Under the pieces are notes generated by a model. That model was not told the DNA's origin and made no database searches. It saw only the letters and a program-made list of their open reading frames with translations. From positions 1,798,001-1,862,000 of the forward strand of contig JAGYVD010000003.1 in NCBI GenBank assembly GCA_021209875.1: a stretch of DNA of 64,000 nt, written 5' to 3'. Origin of the DNA: Rosellinia necatrix (taxonomy: Eukaryota > Ascomycota > Sordariomycetes > Xylariales > Xylariaceae). Below are positions 49,258 to 60,685 of the stretch, piece by piece (positions within the stretch are counted from its first letter, which is position 1; each line of letters opens with the position of its first letter). A program made the position numbers and the translations under genes.

Positions 49258-49974
49258 GGCGACTTTTCCGGAAGGGGAGGGGGAAAGTCTCCGCTCGTTG
49301 GGGTGAGATGAGGGGGGGAGGGAAGGGGGAGAAGAGAGAAAGAGAGAAGGGAGAGAGAGGACGGTGGGGAGAAGGTGCAGTGTCGGGTTGCGGTAGGTGA
49401 TGTTAGAAGAAGGGGGGGCACCACGCCCCTTTATTGTACCTCACTGTCGGTCACCGGGGCACCCTGCTGCCTAAAGAAGCTTCCAAGGTTGCTTGCTAGA
49501 TTCTCCAACATTTGCTTACCGACCACCTTTACTACTACCCCTTTATTTGAACCCCGTCTGAAGCTGTAAGGTAGTTTGAATGACTCAGTATAGTCATATC
49601 TTTGTGATTGTAGCTCTCGTTCTTTGATTATCGTTCCATTTGAGTATTTTGTGAGTAGTGTTATTAGAATATGAGCTGTTAGTCTTGCAGAATATATCAC
49701 CCAAGAAGGCGTACGTAGTGCTCCCGTAGGCGGTGTTATAGGTGTAGTATAGTGAATTGGTCACTGTGCCCTAGCGGTTGCTATAGATCTATGTAAGGGG
49801 CGCCCTTAAAATGGACTTCCATGACAGGCAGAGAGAGCCGCGAGCAATAATTTCATCCACCCACGGAGCTCTACCACGCAGCTACCGAGAAATGATATTA
49901 AATCACTACGCAGTATCTAATCCATTTTCTCTAAAAAAATTTCGGTTAACATTTCCGGTGTTTGGGTGAGAGCT
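49258..49974. other. Intergenic region
   Basis: 717 bp without a supported gene. The first 150 bp (+ strand) is purine-rich, GA/GGGA, directly upstream of the hydrolase start. Confidence 0.5.
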
Positions 49975-50740
49975 CTAACGGTCTTGCTCGATCCCGCCCG
50001 TCTGGAGGTCCCAAATGGGGAGCATGGGTACCATCAAGTCCTCAATACGTAATATGGTAGTAGCGTTATCGTCATTACAACTAAGGAGACGAATCATCTC
50101 TGAGTTTACCGTTATATCGATGTGTTGTCTTACGACAGTCTCGTACCACCCAAGTGCTTGCAGAGCATGCTTTAGTTGGGGCCAGATGCTCAAGTAAAAA
50201 TGAATAGTACGAACGACGATACTGAATACAGTACGTAATTAATCTAATCTTTCCTCTATTCCGTAGCCATACATCCCCGGTCTGGTCTAAGGCGTAAAGG
50301 AGCCTCCTTGGGCGAGGCAAAAGTCTCAATCGATCGAACTATCTCTCTAAGCGAACATAAAGGAACTGACAAAAAGCTTGTTATGATTAGAATAAGTCGC
50401 AAGTCGTTGTCCCTACCTCCCATAACGAGAGCATTTCTCATACTTAGTATCCAGAAAGGTCTGAGGCATACTTTGAAGATCAAGATCAGTAAGCTTTTTC
50501 ATCAATGTCTTTTATTCTCTGCTAAAATCTTGGTTACGATCGGAAATGGCTGGGGGATAGTTAGCATCAACCGTTTGAAACATGCTGCTTTCCATGGCTA
50601 CACTATTCGAGTGATAGTGCATATATGCTTTGACTTCACACATCCAAAGCTTAGCACAGATAGGCCTTATACCCTCACCATTCTGCCTATTAGGAGACAA
50701 CAAACGCCTCCACCAATACGAATATTTTAGAGCTGCTTCT
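49975..50740 (-). pseudogene. Decayed protein-coding remnant of unknown family
   Basis: Minus-strand reading gives several protein-like stretches in order: SPNRQNGEGIRPICAKLWMC, then TDLDLQSMPQTFLDTKYEKC, and at the end LKHALQALGWYETVVRQHID followed by RIEDLMVPMLPIWDLQTGG. They are separated by in-frame stops (TAA, TAG, TGA) and at least one frame change. Composition and continuity look like a once-functional protein, not chance, but I do not recognise the family. No start or intron structure can be proposed. Confidence 0.45.
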
Positions 50741-53700
50741 AGAATATTGTTGCCAAATATGACAGAATTGTAACCGTGAATCAGAAGTTGCTAATTAATA
50801 GGGTTTCTGACAGAACTACCGGTCGAGGTGGAGAGGTTGAATTGGAAACAATATGACCTGCTACTCATTTTCCTTGTGTAGGAGGCAACAATTTGCCTTC
50901 ATCTATCACGGTTCAATATTGAAATTATTCCATCAGGTGATCGTACATTCCATGTCATCTTAGCGGGTCCCGATAACATGTCCACTACTGAGAAGAATGA
51001 TTTATGTTACCCTATTAGGAGAGAAGTTCTCTCCTTCTCGACTATCGCCAACTATGCTATTTGGCCTCTGTATTGTATTCCGCCCCGTACCCAATGGAGA
51101 CCTAAAGCCTAAACACAGTTCCGTGGAGGTGATATCAGGTCTCTGCCCCGGATGTCTTCCCCATGGCGTCTTTAGCCGTAAAACCCTTCGTCGACGCGCA
51201 GCGCCTCCGCCCCCATCTCTCATCATATCCTCGTCATCTTCACCTCCCCGCTCAGGCTTAGGGTTTTAAGGCTCACATACACCTTCTTAATATCCCAGCG
51301 AAGCACCCAGCTGAGGAGTGCAAAGTCACAGTTACCAGTGGTCTGTGTGACACCGCGTTATCAAGGTGAAGCATATCCGGTTCCTGTGTCAATTTGGTCT
51401 TCATTCATGTTGGTTTAAAAATGTCACCCTGCAGCATGTCGGAAAGTATACCCCCGAATCTGAATCATAAAGAGAATGGTGATCATTTGTTCTTTCTTCC
51501 GATCTCGTCGCAAATTGTTTGAGAAATTGCTTTCATTGCCCAAGGTCGTTCTATGTTCTGGATTAGTTTCTTTACCTAGCCTACAAGTGAGGACCTTAGA
51601 GTCACTATCTGCCCCTCAAACCCACCCTTCGTCTCTCCATCCAATTTATGCTTATCCTCTCATCTTCTGTGACACCCCTTCCACTTCTACCTAAACATCA
51701 CGACGGGCCTGGGGGATATTCAGCCAGAGGTAATTCGGAGAATGTGGACGAGACGAGCAAGACTCGAGTCGCCATAATTTACTTCTTCCCTGCGCAGAAA
51801 TAAGGTTCATTCGCCTTCCAAACCACAAGATCCTTCCGCAAGGCTGCAGCATGAACAAAATATTCCGTAGACTTATTGCGACCTGAAATCCCGGTCCCAC
51901 CACTGGGCTTATTGCATGTGCATACTTAGATCAGACTACAACCCTCATATATAAATAAACCTAGACTTCCCTAAGAAAAATAAGGAGGACCGTGGCCTTA
52001 AGGCCCTTAAAACATTATTAGTTGAATATAACTGAGTCCCTGATCCTCTATACGAGCTTTTGTGTTGGATATAACGATTGCCTCCATAGTCACCCCATCA
52101 TAACAGCCCATTATACCACGTTAATATGGAATCTCCACAGTCCGCTTCGGCCGTGGGACCTGAGCTGCCTGCTGCTTTAAGGGGTGGGATCAGGGAGCAG
52201 CCTGAGCCATCCTGAGCTGCACCTGAGCCGGCTGTGTCGAGGTCCGCGACCGGAGACGGCATGGCCGACATCAGCTGAGTCCTGAAATAGACGCAAGACT
52301 TAGTCCTCGCCACTAGGGTATGGATCTACGTGCCGGAATCAGACAGGAGCTTTTTCCAGCTATCCAGATATGTAGTAAACATCGGCGTCACCGTAATGAG
52401 CGGATAGAGAGATCTTCCAGGTGAAATATTGCAAGCCTGGACTTATCACATGTTGAATCCTGTGAGGAATATCCCAATGTGGATTTTGATGAATAAATGT
52501 TTATTTCGATAGTAAACGTTACGAAACGAACATCTTTCTAAGAACCGATTTACGCAATTGCTTTTCGTGAAAGCTATATTTCACGGAATATCAGAAAAGA
52601 AGAGGTAGACCATATACTATAGTAAACATGAGATCCAGTATAGTATATGCCTTTAAAGCTATAACTATGTTACTTGGCGCACTCGACAAGTTATGTAATA
52701 TTTGGTTTATAATCACGGCTATCTTAGACGACAATAATTCGACTTTGGATGCCCCAGTATGTACATGCAATGCACCACTATGTACAATACTGATAAAACA
52801 CAAGCGCACCTAACTGCAGGACTAGTAGACGGCAGTGAACTACTGTATAGGCACATATGTATTTACGCAGCAAACTAAACATCTGGGCCGCGTGGACGAG
52901 ACTGGCTCTGCTAAGGGAGCAGGATTTCGACGTAGAAGGTGATCGTTTTTAGACATGGCACTAGTCCAAGTCTGTTCAAAGCAAGGGTTAAGGCGAGAAT
53001 TTGTCTGTTGTGGTCGATGGCGCCAGATTTGGCGCTAAGTGAGCATCTATATTATTAACAGGGCATACCGCGCAGTGTAAATAGCATGTATTCTGGGGGG
53101 GAGCGTGAGCTTAATACGGGTCGCTTTCGGTACGAGGCCGCAGCTAAAAGTGTAGCAAACGTATGCTTATTTTTTAGCGTTAAATTCGGTATATAGTCGG
53201 GCTTAAAAAGCTAGCCGAAAAAATGCCCTACGTTATATATACTATCTACCGACTAAAAAAAACTTAATTTTTTTTTAGTGGCTTGTTGCTATCGGGTAAT
53301 AAGTAAAATAAATTCGGGGCTATTTCGAGCTTAATATGCCTAAAAGTTGGAGTTGTAAAAAGGGAAGTTGGGTGGTGGAGCCCTGACCCTAGTAGAACCC
53401 AATCATTAAACACAGACACAGCCAGTTTTTCTGCTGAGTCATATGAAATTCGCTATGCAGGCCGGAAGTCAGACTATACTGTTGCATAGATTTTTTAGAA
53501 AGCGCCAGAATTTATTGCAAACGCGTAAGGCGCTGACTGTTCTACAACATCGTATGAAGGCTTGAATGTGCGCTATAGGTCAACTTTCTGCTGTATGGTA
53601 TAATAGCTATGCTGAACGTTTTGCATACTGTATTATAAGTACAGCGTACACTGTATTGCATAGTATTGCTATGCATGAATGTCGTGAGTGTGCTGATCGC

Positions 53701-54493
53701 CAAAATTGGACCGGGGAAATACGGTGAGGGCATACACGGTATCTGCGTCAAAAGCGGACGACTAGCGACCCCCATAATTCGGAGGCACGCAAGGGAGAGA
53801 GAGCCAATTCAGCCACCTAATATATTGCATAACCGCTTATTACATAATGTATGTCAGTATGTCTGTATGTAGTGTACATAAACACAATACTATAGTCACA
53901 TGTGGAGCAAGAAACGACGCTGTTAACGGTTAAAAGTTAACAGGTAATATATGGCCAGAATCTTTTGTGTGATATCACATGCTTAGTTTATCTTAGTGAA
54001 GTGGAGCATATGTGAGCATTAAGCTGTGATCATCCTAAATTAGATATCTCGGCCTGACGTTACGTCCCTTAGACCGGACAAGGATCGCCTCAACCACCAG
54101 CGCAACACCTCAAATGGGGCATACTGGAACAATGACACGAGCTTCCTTTTTTTTGTGGACACCGGCAGTACGCGCTTAGACTGGCTGACGCATCACATGC
54201 TGCTGGGGCAACGCGTAGGTGAACCCCTCTCCCGTCCTTGCATCTTCAACGGCGAATGGAGCACTCAATTGAAGCTACCTCTCTTTGCTGCCGTTCACAA
54301 CGCACTTTCAACCTCAGCTCTACTTCCCAGCCGATAGCAGCCCCCAATGGCGAAGTCTCGAGCTGATGTCTGCCCGCCGACGCACTGCCCGCCGACGCAC
54401 TAACCCGCCGATCACCGAAGACATATTTTGCAACGACCAACCGACCGGCCGACTATCTTCTTGATTTCTACCCATACTACGGAGATATTAACG
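50741..54493. other. Long gene-poor intergenic region
   Basis: 3.75 kb with only short frames lacking domain signals. Features seen: repeated CCTGAGC words at 52158-52235; a near-perfect inverted repeat ACTAAAAAAAA/TTTTTTTTAGT at about 53252-53279, which may be a decayed transposon end; and a 15-bp tandem GCCCGCCGACGCACT at 54372-54401. AT-rich patches around 53,150-53,300 suggest old repeat fragments. No tRNA or rRNA recognised. Confidence 0.5.
54372..54401. repeat. 15-bp tandem duplication
   Basis: GCCCGCCGACGCACT occurs twice back to back, followed by a partial third copy, about 95 bp upstream of the HNH gene start. Confidence 0.8.
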
Positions 54494-55961
54494 ATGACAA
54501 GCATTACTCCCGCACAACGAGAGCTTGGCTGGAATGTCAGACTCTTTCTTGCCTCTGGCATTAACTCCAGCTTTGCCGGCTTCTACCAACAAGATGACCA
54601 CCTCACCATAGCGCAAGTCTGCCACGATATCGACCTGTGCTTCACGACCCCAGAGAATGAAAACGCCTGGCCGTGTGCTCTGATTGCCCAAAAGACAGGG
54701 TGCATTTTCGTGCTTGCCAATGATGATACCGCAATTTTCCCAACTCCGTCGCCCGGAAAGAAGGACGATTATTACTACATATTTCATGACCCGACCTGCT
54801 TAGACAAGACGCAACCCCACAATCTCAAAAGTATGGAAGGAAGCATGCGAGCAACCATTCAAGCCCTCCCGCCTTGGCGCTAACTTCATCGCTGCAGGCT
54901 CCTGCATCGAGTCTGCCGACCGACCTCGACAGCCGTTCGATCTTCGTTACTTGCCCATCGGGCGTGAACCAAGTGACGGGTTTCTCCAGACAGTGCCCCT
55001 GCGCGGAAAAAAACGCCGCTCCCCAACACCGGAGCGCAGTATCTCGCCCGGCAGAGGTATCGATGACCCTGAGGATGGCTATCCGGAGTCGATTATATCT
55101 GAAGAAGAGGCCCGGCCCATTATAAACGAGTTCCGTAAATCCACACTTACTACGGGACAAACAAAATGTGCTATCAGTGGAAGAGGCGGTGCTTGGTGGC
55201 CGGGTGCTGATGGGTTGGGCATGGTCATGGAAGCCGCACATATCATCCCCCAGGTCCATTGGAGTAAATTTCCATGTGATGATCAAAGCGTGGCTGCCAT
55301 GGATAACCCCATTGCTTTGAGAGAGGCGTGGGAAGCGACTTGGCACATGGCAAATGGCCTTCTTCTGTCCGTTCAGATCCGCCGACTATTCGATGCGCGG
55401 CTAATATCGATCGAACCAACGACGAAACGTATCCGTGTTTTCATGCCCTGCGACTTCCTTACAGAGTATCATGGTAAAGAGGCCCTATTGCCAGAAGGCG
55501 TCAGCGCCTCTGCGCTGCGCCACCACTATGATATGTGTTGCATTGAAAATATGACTGCCAAGAGGCGGATACCGGTCAATTCATCGCTACTCAGGAGGGG
55601 TTCCAAAACAACGCTTGTTTCAAGCTCGCGAATGCCCAGTCCAACAAAGGATCCTTCCAAAATCCATCTCCCTCAACGAGACCTGGAGGCAGGCAAAACG
55701 AAACCCCAAGACATTTTGAGCAATACGCCAGATGGCCCTCAAGAGACAATAGATCTGCCGCCCAGCCCGCCGTCTAGTGAATCGGGTGAGCCGCCTCGTC
55801 TGTGGCGCTCTGGGGGCATGTTGTTCACGAAAGAGCGGGAGGCAGATATGATGCGCCGAAAAGGATGGCTTGTGTACGAAATGAATGGGGATGAGGACGA
55901 CATCGAGACGGAAGAAGAGCGTGGGCGGCCGAGAAAACGGAGATGTAGAACTACTTCGTGA
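54494..55961 (+). CDS. Fungal HNH-nuclease-domain protein (HNH_2 type)
   Basis: Two exons: 54494-54830 and 54898-55961 (GTATGG donor, CTGCAG acceptor, phase 1); 466 residues. Central HNH-like core at about 200-290: TKCAISGR, EAAHIIPQVHW, NGLLLSVQIRRLFD, matching the C..sG / AAHIiP / NGlxL..l..lFD pattern of the HNH_2 family widespread in filamentous fungi and of unknown function. The first 110 residues form a separate compact domain; the C-terminal third is Pro/Ser-rich with a basic RGRPRKRRCR end, a possible nuclear signal. The second metal-site residue is less clear, so nuclease activity is not assured. These genes are often lineage-specific and multi-copy. Confidence 0.8.
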
Positions 55962-56314
55962 GATGAGCTCGAGGAGAAATCACAATGTTATTTCCCGCCG
56001 CATGGCAGCTTGGTTGATATGCCTCTTATCACTGACTTTGTGGTATCTTAGCAACCGCAGCTTGGAATTTTCTTGATATAGAAGCTACAAAACCTCCAGC
56101 GCGAGAAAGTCACCAATGGTCCGAGCCTGCTCAAGAAAAGGGGCGCTCTGCCTCCTAGAAACAAAATATACGACCCTCTATCTACTATCTTGGCTTTCGA
56201 CTAGTCTCACTCTCCATAAGGGATCGCCTATTCGATGCTCCAAGCATCCTGGCCTCTGCCTGTTGCAAGAACGATCCGGTATACGCGTCGAGTTGTAGCA
56301 TCGCACCAGCAAGC
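55962..56314. other. Intergenic spacer
   Basis: 353 bp between the HNH gene and the zinc-finger gene; nothing recognised. Confidence 0.5.
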
Positions 56315-57314
56315 ATGGACCTCGGTCATCTCCAGGCAACGACATCGGCAAAGCGAACAGATACTACATTGTTACATTCTGTCCTATCAGCTGGGAGTCC
56401 CGGCGCGCTGTCTTCTAGCTCCGCGCCCTACATCAGCTCTGACTTGCCAGTGCATGCACCTTCCAACCACGACATGTACTCAACGCACACGGCCCACTCC
56501 CACACAATGCAAATGCCATCCCACTTATCACTTCTGTGCCGTCTTGTTCACCGGAGTCAACGAGCTCAAGACACGCTCTCTGGCCCCATAGTGCATCATC
56601 TATGACGCGGATCAAGTCAGAGAGCAGTTGCAACTACGCCGACGGTGCCGATCATTCGCAGCTCCCGTCGCCACACTCGTCACACTTGACGTTACAGCCC
56701 GCAGTTATGACTTGCAGGCAGACAGCTCGGCCTGCGTCTCATATGCTCCGTCGGGATCGTGGGCGAAATCGCTCGGCTACCTCACCCTGCAGCAGACTCG
56801 AGTCTTCATGACGGTACTAGCAGCTCGCCTCTAAACAGACGCCCAAAGGCAACGAGACAACCTGGCTCCACAAGGCGTACTCTGACAACGAAAGATGAGG
56901 TAAACTTCCAATGCGAAGTCGAAGGCTGCAAGAAGCTCTTCAAAGGGAGCTATAACTCCAAGGCGCACATGGAGTCGCACAATAAGAGTAGGAAGTACCC
57001 CTTTCCCTGTACAGTGTACAACTGCGGCTGGAAATTGGTCAGGAAGGCAGATGTACGGAGACATCATCAAAGCGTTCATACTAAAGAGAAGAATCACAAG
57101 TGCGATTATTGCGGCAGATTGTTTGCGCGTAAGGACACCCTCGGAAGGTAAGTCTTCCGTATCCTGTCTCTCCCATGCCCATCGAGTCTTAGCCTAGTCA
57201 TGGTTATTCATCATCTTACCCATACAACTAGACACATGGACGACGGCTGCTCGAAACGGTTTGACATCGACACGCTGGATCTGCGCAAGATTGAGGGGTA
57301 CGATCCTATCTAGT
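56315..57314 (+). CDS. C2H2 zinc-finger protein; 3' half clear, 5' half unresolved
   Basis: The clear part begins near 56,790 and runs to 57151 plus a last exon 57231-57314 (intron GTAAGT...ACTAG). It encodes three zinc fingers: C-x4-C-x12-H-x3-H (FQCEVEGCKKLF), C-x4-C-x12-H-x4-H (FPCTVYNCGWKL) and a final C-x2-C-x12-H-x4-C (KCDYCGRLFARKDT), then KRFDIDTLDLR, a tail typical of a fungal finger family. It is probably a DNA-binding regulator. Upstream, Ser/Pro-rich frames from ATG 56315 and from about 56,510 look coding but lie in different frames; the central one overlaps the finger frame near 56,785-56,800 with no good splice site between. Either an intron I cannot see joins them or the gene has paired frame shifts. 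The start is therefore provisional. Confidence 0.6.
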
Positions 57315-58060
57315 GACGAGGAGAATCATGGGCCTTGAGAACCATTGAATCGAAGTATATTCATACTTCCAAGCCATTGAATACAAGACGCCCTGTCCCA
57401 TATGTATTTTAGGAAGCGGCCACGCTGCTAGGGCCATAATCCTAGTGCTGCCTTGTTTTCACCCCATTCTCCATCAAAAGCCAAGTTTCAGGGGCAAGAA
57501 CAAGACGGCCCACGGCCTCGTCTTATACGATAGTTGGCTCAACACACCCGCTGGTCTCGTCAAACAACTGTTACATGACGCGCCTATCTGGAAGGTCCAG
57601 AGCTGCCCTGTAATCAACATGAACAAGATGCTTGTGTAGCACGAGGATATCGGGATAAGGAAGCAATACTTGTTATCCGATGGATTTGCATATAAAAAGA
57701 CCCGGCGTTTGGGCAAGCTAGCTATATAGTTAAAAAGACCATGTCTGTACTGCTCATGCCATGTTCGCGACTGGCAGCACGCCAGACCGTGATAAAAGGC
57801 ACGAGAGTTTTAGCAATCCTTGCTTGACGAGTAGCACACAGCTTTTGATCAGCACCTCGTGTGTCCTTGCTGCATGATCTCGTCTACCACTGCACGGACC
57901 AGAGTTTCCAGCATCGATAGGGATCGGAGAACTTGTTGTAGTCCAACAACATAAACTTTCAGAGTTTCTCACTTATGTCCATTAGACACGAGACTTTAAG
58001 CTAATTAAAAGTGCCTTTTTATTGAACCAACGTGAAACCATTTTATTAAACAAACCGAAG
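57315..58060. other. Intergenic region
   Basis: About 750 bp with no supported gene; short frames only. Confidence 0.5.
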
Positions 58061-58522
58061 ATGGCCAGCCAGCCTCGAACTTATGACGACTATACCGTAG
58101 GATGGGTGTGCGCATTCTATATTAAATATGCGGTGGCTACTAATCTACTTGGTAAGGAGCATGGAGCCTTGCCTATTTTTAATAGAGATAGCAACACATA
58201 TATACTAGGATCTATTAGCAAATATAACGTTGTTATTGCTTGCCTGCCTAGTGGCGAGTCTAATAATGTACCGGCAGCAATCGTTGCTACTCAAATAGTG
58301 AACATATTCTCCTTTATTAAATTTGGCTTGATGGTCGGTATAAGCGGCGGCATTCCACCAAAAGTACGCCTGGGCGACGTTATCGTCGGTATACCGGTAG
58401 GTACCTATCCTGGAGTGGTGCAATGGGATCTAGGTAAACATGAACACGGAGACAAGTTCAAACGAACCGGCGCACTAGATAAACCTCCCATATTACTATT
58501 TACAGCACTTTGCAAGAGCTAG
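58061..58522 (+). pseudogene. Truncated nucleoside-phosphorylase-like N-terminus of a fungal NACHT/ankyrin protein
   Basis: Encodes 153 residues starting MASQPRTYDDYTVGWVCAF, then NTYILGSISKYNVVIACLP, FGLMVGISGGIPPKVRLGD and VVQWDLGKHEHGDKFKRTG. This is the phosphorylase-superfamily N-terminal effector domain of many fungal STAND/NLR-like proteins; the GIGGGIPP loop is here GISGGIPP. The frame stops at TAG 58520-58522, before the domain would finish, and downstream DNA is AT-rich, repetitive and non-coding, so the NACHT and repeat domains are missing. Several unusual residues (for example FYIKY in place of the usual LPxE-type stretch) suggest decay. A short expressed protein is possible but unlikely. 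Confidence 0.72.
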
Positions 58523-58592
58523 CACCCCGGGTCCTGTATGAGAATACTCCAGGTTACTCTAAGATGAAAGCAATTTCCAGAGCCAGCAGCCC

Positions 58593-58700
58593 AAAGCCTG
58601 TTAAGAACAACTTTTAAAGCTAGAAACCTAAGGCCTGTTAAAAATACTTCAGAGCTAACATTATAAGGCCTGTTTAAAAATATTTTAAAGCCAGCATTAA
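58593..58700. repeat. Degenerate tandem repeat of about 36 bp, three copies
   Basis: Units begin AARGCCTGTT at 58593, 58630 and 58665 and share a trailing AAAGCYAG/AGAGCTAA-type segment. They lie just after the truncated phosphorylase-like frame and merge into AT-rich sequence. Confidence 0.6.
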
Positions 58701-59273
58701 ATTTTTATCTTATAAATAAAAATATTATTATAATATAAACCAAAATATTGCATATAAAACAAACAACTAGTTAACTAATAACTAACTAAATAAAAAACTT
58801 TTTTTTTAATATAATAACATAAGTTATTTCTAGAACTACTAGCAGTACAAACTATGACTTAATACATCTCTCGAGGTGTTTGTCGATACTAATACGATGT
58901 CCACAGAGCGAAGCATGGATGGGTTTGATACACAAACTATATCAGACTATGGCTGCGCTCGAACGCGAGGATCTTATGAGACTCCCATGAATACCGAGAT
59001 TGCAGAGGTCCTATTATGGATGGCTGTGCTTGTATCATGTTAACCTTTCAAGTCCTAAGCTACGGTTGACTACTATGTCCCTAATAAGTCGCTCGGTGAG
59101 AACATTGAGCTAATGTCAATAATGAACGATAGAGTATGATGTTGGCACTGCTACGTGAAAGGAAGATTCATTATGCAGAGCATCATCAGAATTTGTTCCT
59201 ACTTCGCGGTATTTTCTTGCCAAGACAATTCATATACACATCATCATCAGGTTCGACACTATATAGTGCATCA
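58701..59273. other. Intergenic region, AT-rich at left
   Basis: The AT-rich patch (58,690-58,850) has the look of RIP-mutated DNA; the rest is ordinary. No gene seen. Confidence 0.5.
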
Positions 59274-60269
59274 CTACATGCCAGCCCATTCCAAAGAAAA
59301 AGTCCTAACTGAGGGTGCCACTTGTCCGCTGAGTTGGGGTTGCTCATTCCCTCGTTCGTGCCTGACACCTTGCTCATCGCCAACCTCTGCATTGCTTATA
59401 CCCTGCGTTACGGCACCACCAAAGAGATATCCCTTCTTCACAGAGGTGGCGAGCCGCCCACCTCCAACAAGATCCATCATAGTGATCTCTTCTTCCCAAC
59501 CGAAGTGGACGCCTGCAAAGTGGCTGTGGAAGCGCAGAGGATCACCCGGGTAGACATTATAATCGCAGCCGAAACGGAGGCCAGGCATCATATAGTACCC
59601 CTCGTCGTGCAGGTGCGCAAACAACGGGTACGATGCGGGTACATCTATAGTAACTGACTTCTCTGGTTCCAGCCCTTGTGAAGACGGCAGAAGAAAGCTG
59701 CTGGTAGTAGGTGTAAGTACATAGCCTTCAACCTCAACAGGAGGTTGGCTGTTTGCTTTGCGTGGTGTAGGCGTGGTGTCAAAGAGACAACTGCTCTCAT
59801 CCAGTTCGGCATTAACATCCACGAGACCATTATTGGCCGGGTCTTCTGTTTCATCTGATCGCTTATTCTTCTTCTTTTTTGACCTGGATGGTGACTTGGA
59901 TATATTGCGATTATTGCTTTCGATCACAGCCATTTGCATCATCTTACCCTGGCTCTTGAGCGATTGTACGTAAGCCCGTCGGGACGACTCATCCAGCGTA
60001 GCTAGGCGGGCTGGGTGAAACGTTGCGTCGTCCGCAACGTAAGCTACATTTTTCTCCACTAGAACTTGTGCTTCCTCAGGCATAAGTTCCAATGGTAGCC
60101 CCATGAAGACGTTCTGCTGGGGATTCTGGGGTATGGTCCCTACGAAAACAGAGCATATATTGTGATTCCTGCGTAAATACATCACGTCGTCTATGTCGAA
60201 CAACAAATATCTTCCGGCGACCTTTGAGATCCTCAATAGAGGGCGATCGGGAGACGAGGTGGAGGCCAT
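59274..60269 (-). CDS. SEN34: tRNA-splicing endonuclease subunit SEN34
   Basis: Catalytic subunit of the heterotetrameric tRNA-splicing endonuclease, which cuts the 3' splice site of pre-tRNAs. Single exon, 331 residues, start ATG 60269 (the frame opens at a GTG six bases upstream). The C-terminal nuclease fold (about 225-331) carries the triad: Tyr in GCDYNVYPGD, His in RFHSHF and Lys in SVKKGYLFGG, with the usual end VRTFSLEWAGM. The N-terminal part holds SKVAGRYLLFDIDDV, also typical, and the middle is a low-complexity Lys/Ser-rich linker (SRSKKKKNKR). Conserved housekeeping gene. Confidence 0.93.
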   Translation of the reverse strand: MASTSSPDRPLLRISKVAGRYLLFDIDDVMYLRRNHNICSVFVGTIPQNPQQNVFMGLPLELMPEEAQVLVEKNVAYVADDATFHPARLATLDESSRRAYVQSLKSQGKMMQMAVIESNNRNISKSPSRSKKKKNKRSDETEDPANNGLVDVNAELDESSCLFDTTPTPRKANSQPPVEVEGYVLTPTTSSFLLPSSQGLEPEKSVTIDVPASYPLFAHLHDEGYYMMPGLRFGCDYNVYPGDPLRFHSHFAGVHFGWEEEITMMDLVGGGRLATSVKKGYLFGGAVTQGISNAEVGDEQGVRHERGNEQPQLSGQVAPSVRTFSLEWAGM

Positions 60270-60685
60270 TGTCACATGGGCGACCGCGCGCTGCCTGGGA
60301 TCAAGTCAGTTAACATTCTCCTACTACGTGTATAATAATACCAGAGAGCAAGCGGATGTACGATCATAAACCAGATATAGATGTTATCAACACAGTATGT
60401 TTTTCAGTGGATTGACAGATATGGATTGGGTGTAATCATTGTAGTACAATATGGAGGGTATTTTGTTGACTCACCTTTTGTTGTTGTGGTTGGATGTTGT
60501 AGAAATTTGATTTCGAGTTAAATTTGGAGAAAAGTTTTGGGGGCCTAGGGTGGGTTGTAGGCGTAGTAATGCAATAAGATGCATATGCATATAACGAGTA
60601 TGTATACCTAACAGGTACTTATTCACTAACCAGACCAGATTGATCGCGACCATAAGGGGGCATGTAAAGTACCAAAAACAAGTAC
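60270..60685. other. Intergenic spacer between SEN34 and ELP4
   Basis: 416 bp between two genes read in the same (minus) direction; SEN34 promoter and ELP4 3' region. No other feature. Confidence 0.5.

Noticed and set aside
48394..49311. Long + strand frames opposite the second alpha/beta hydrolase
   Set aside because: Shadow frames in GC-rich DNA; the hydrolase motifs are on the minus strand.
52591..52813. Overlapping short frames on both strands
   Set aside because: About 60-72 codons each, no domain, AT-rich chance frames.
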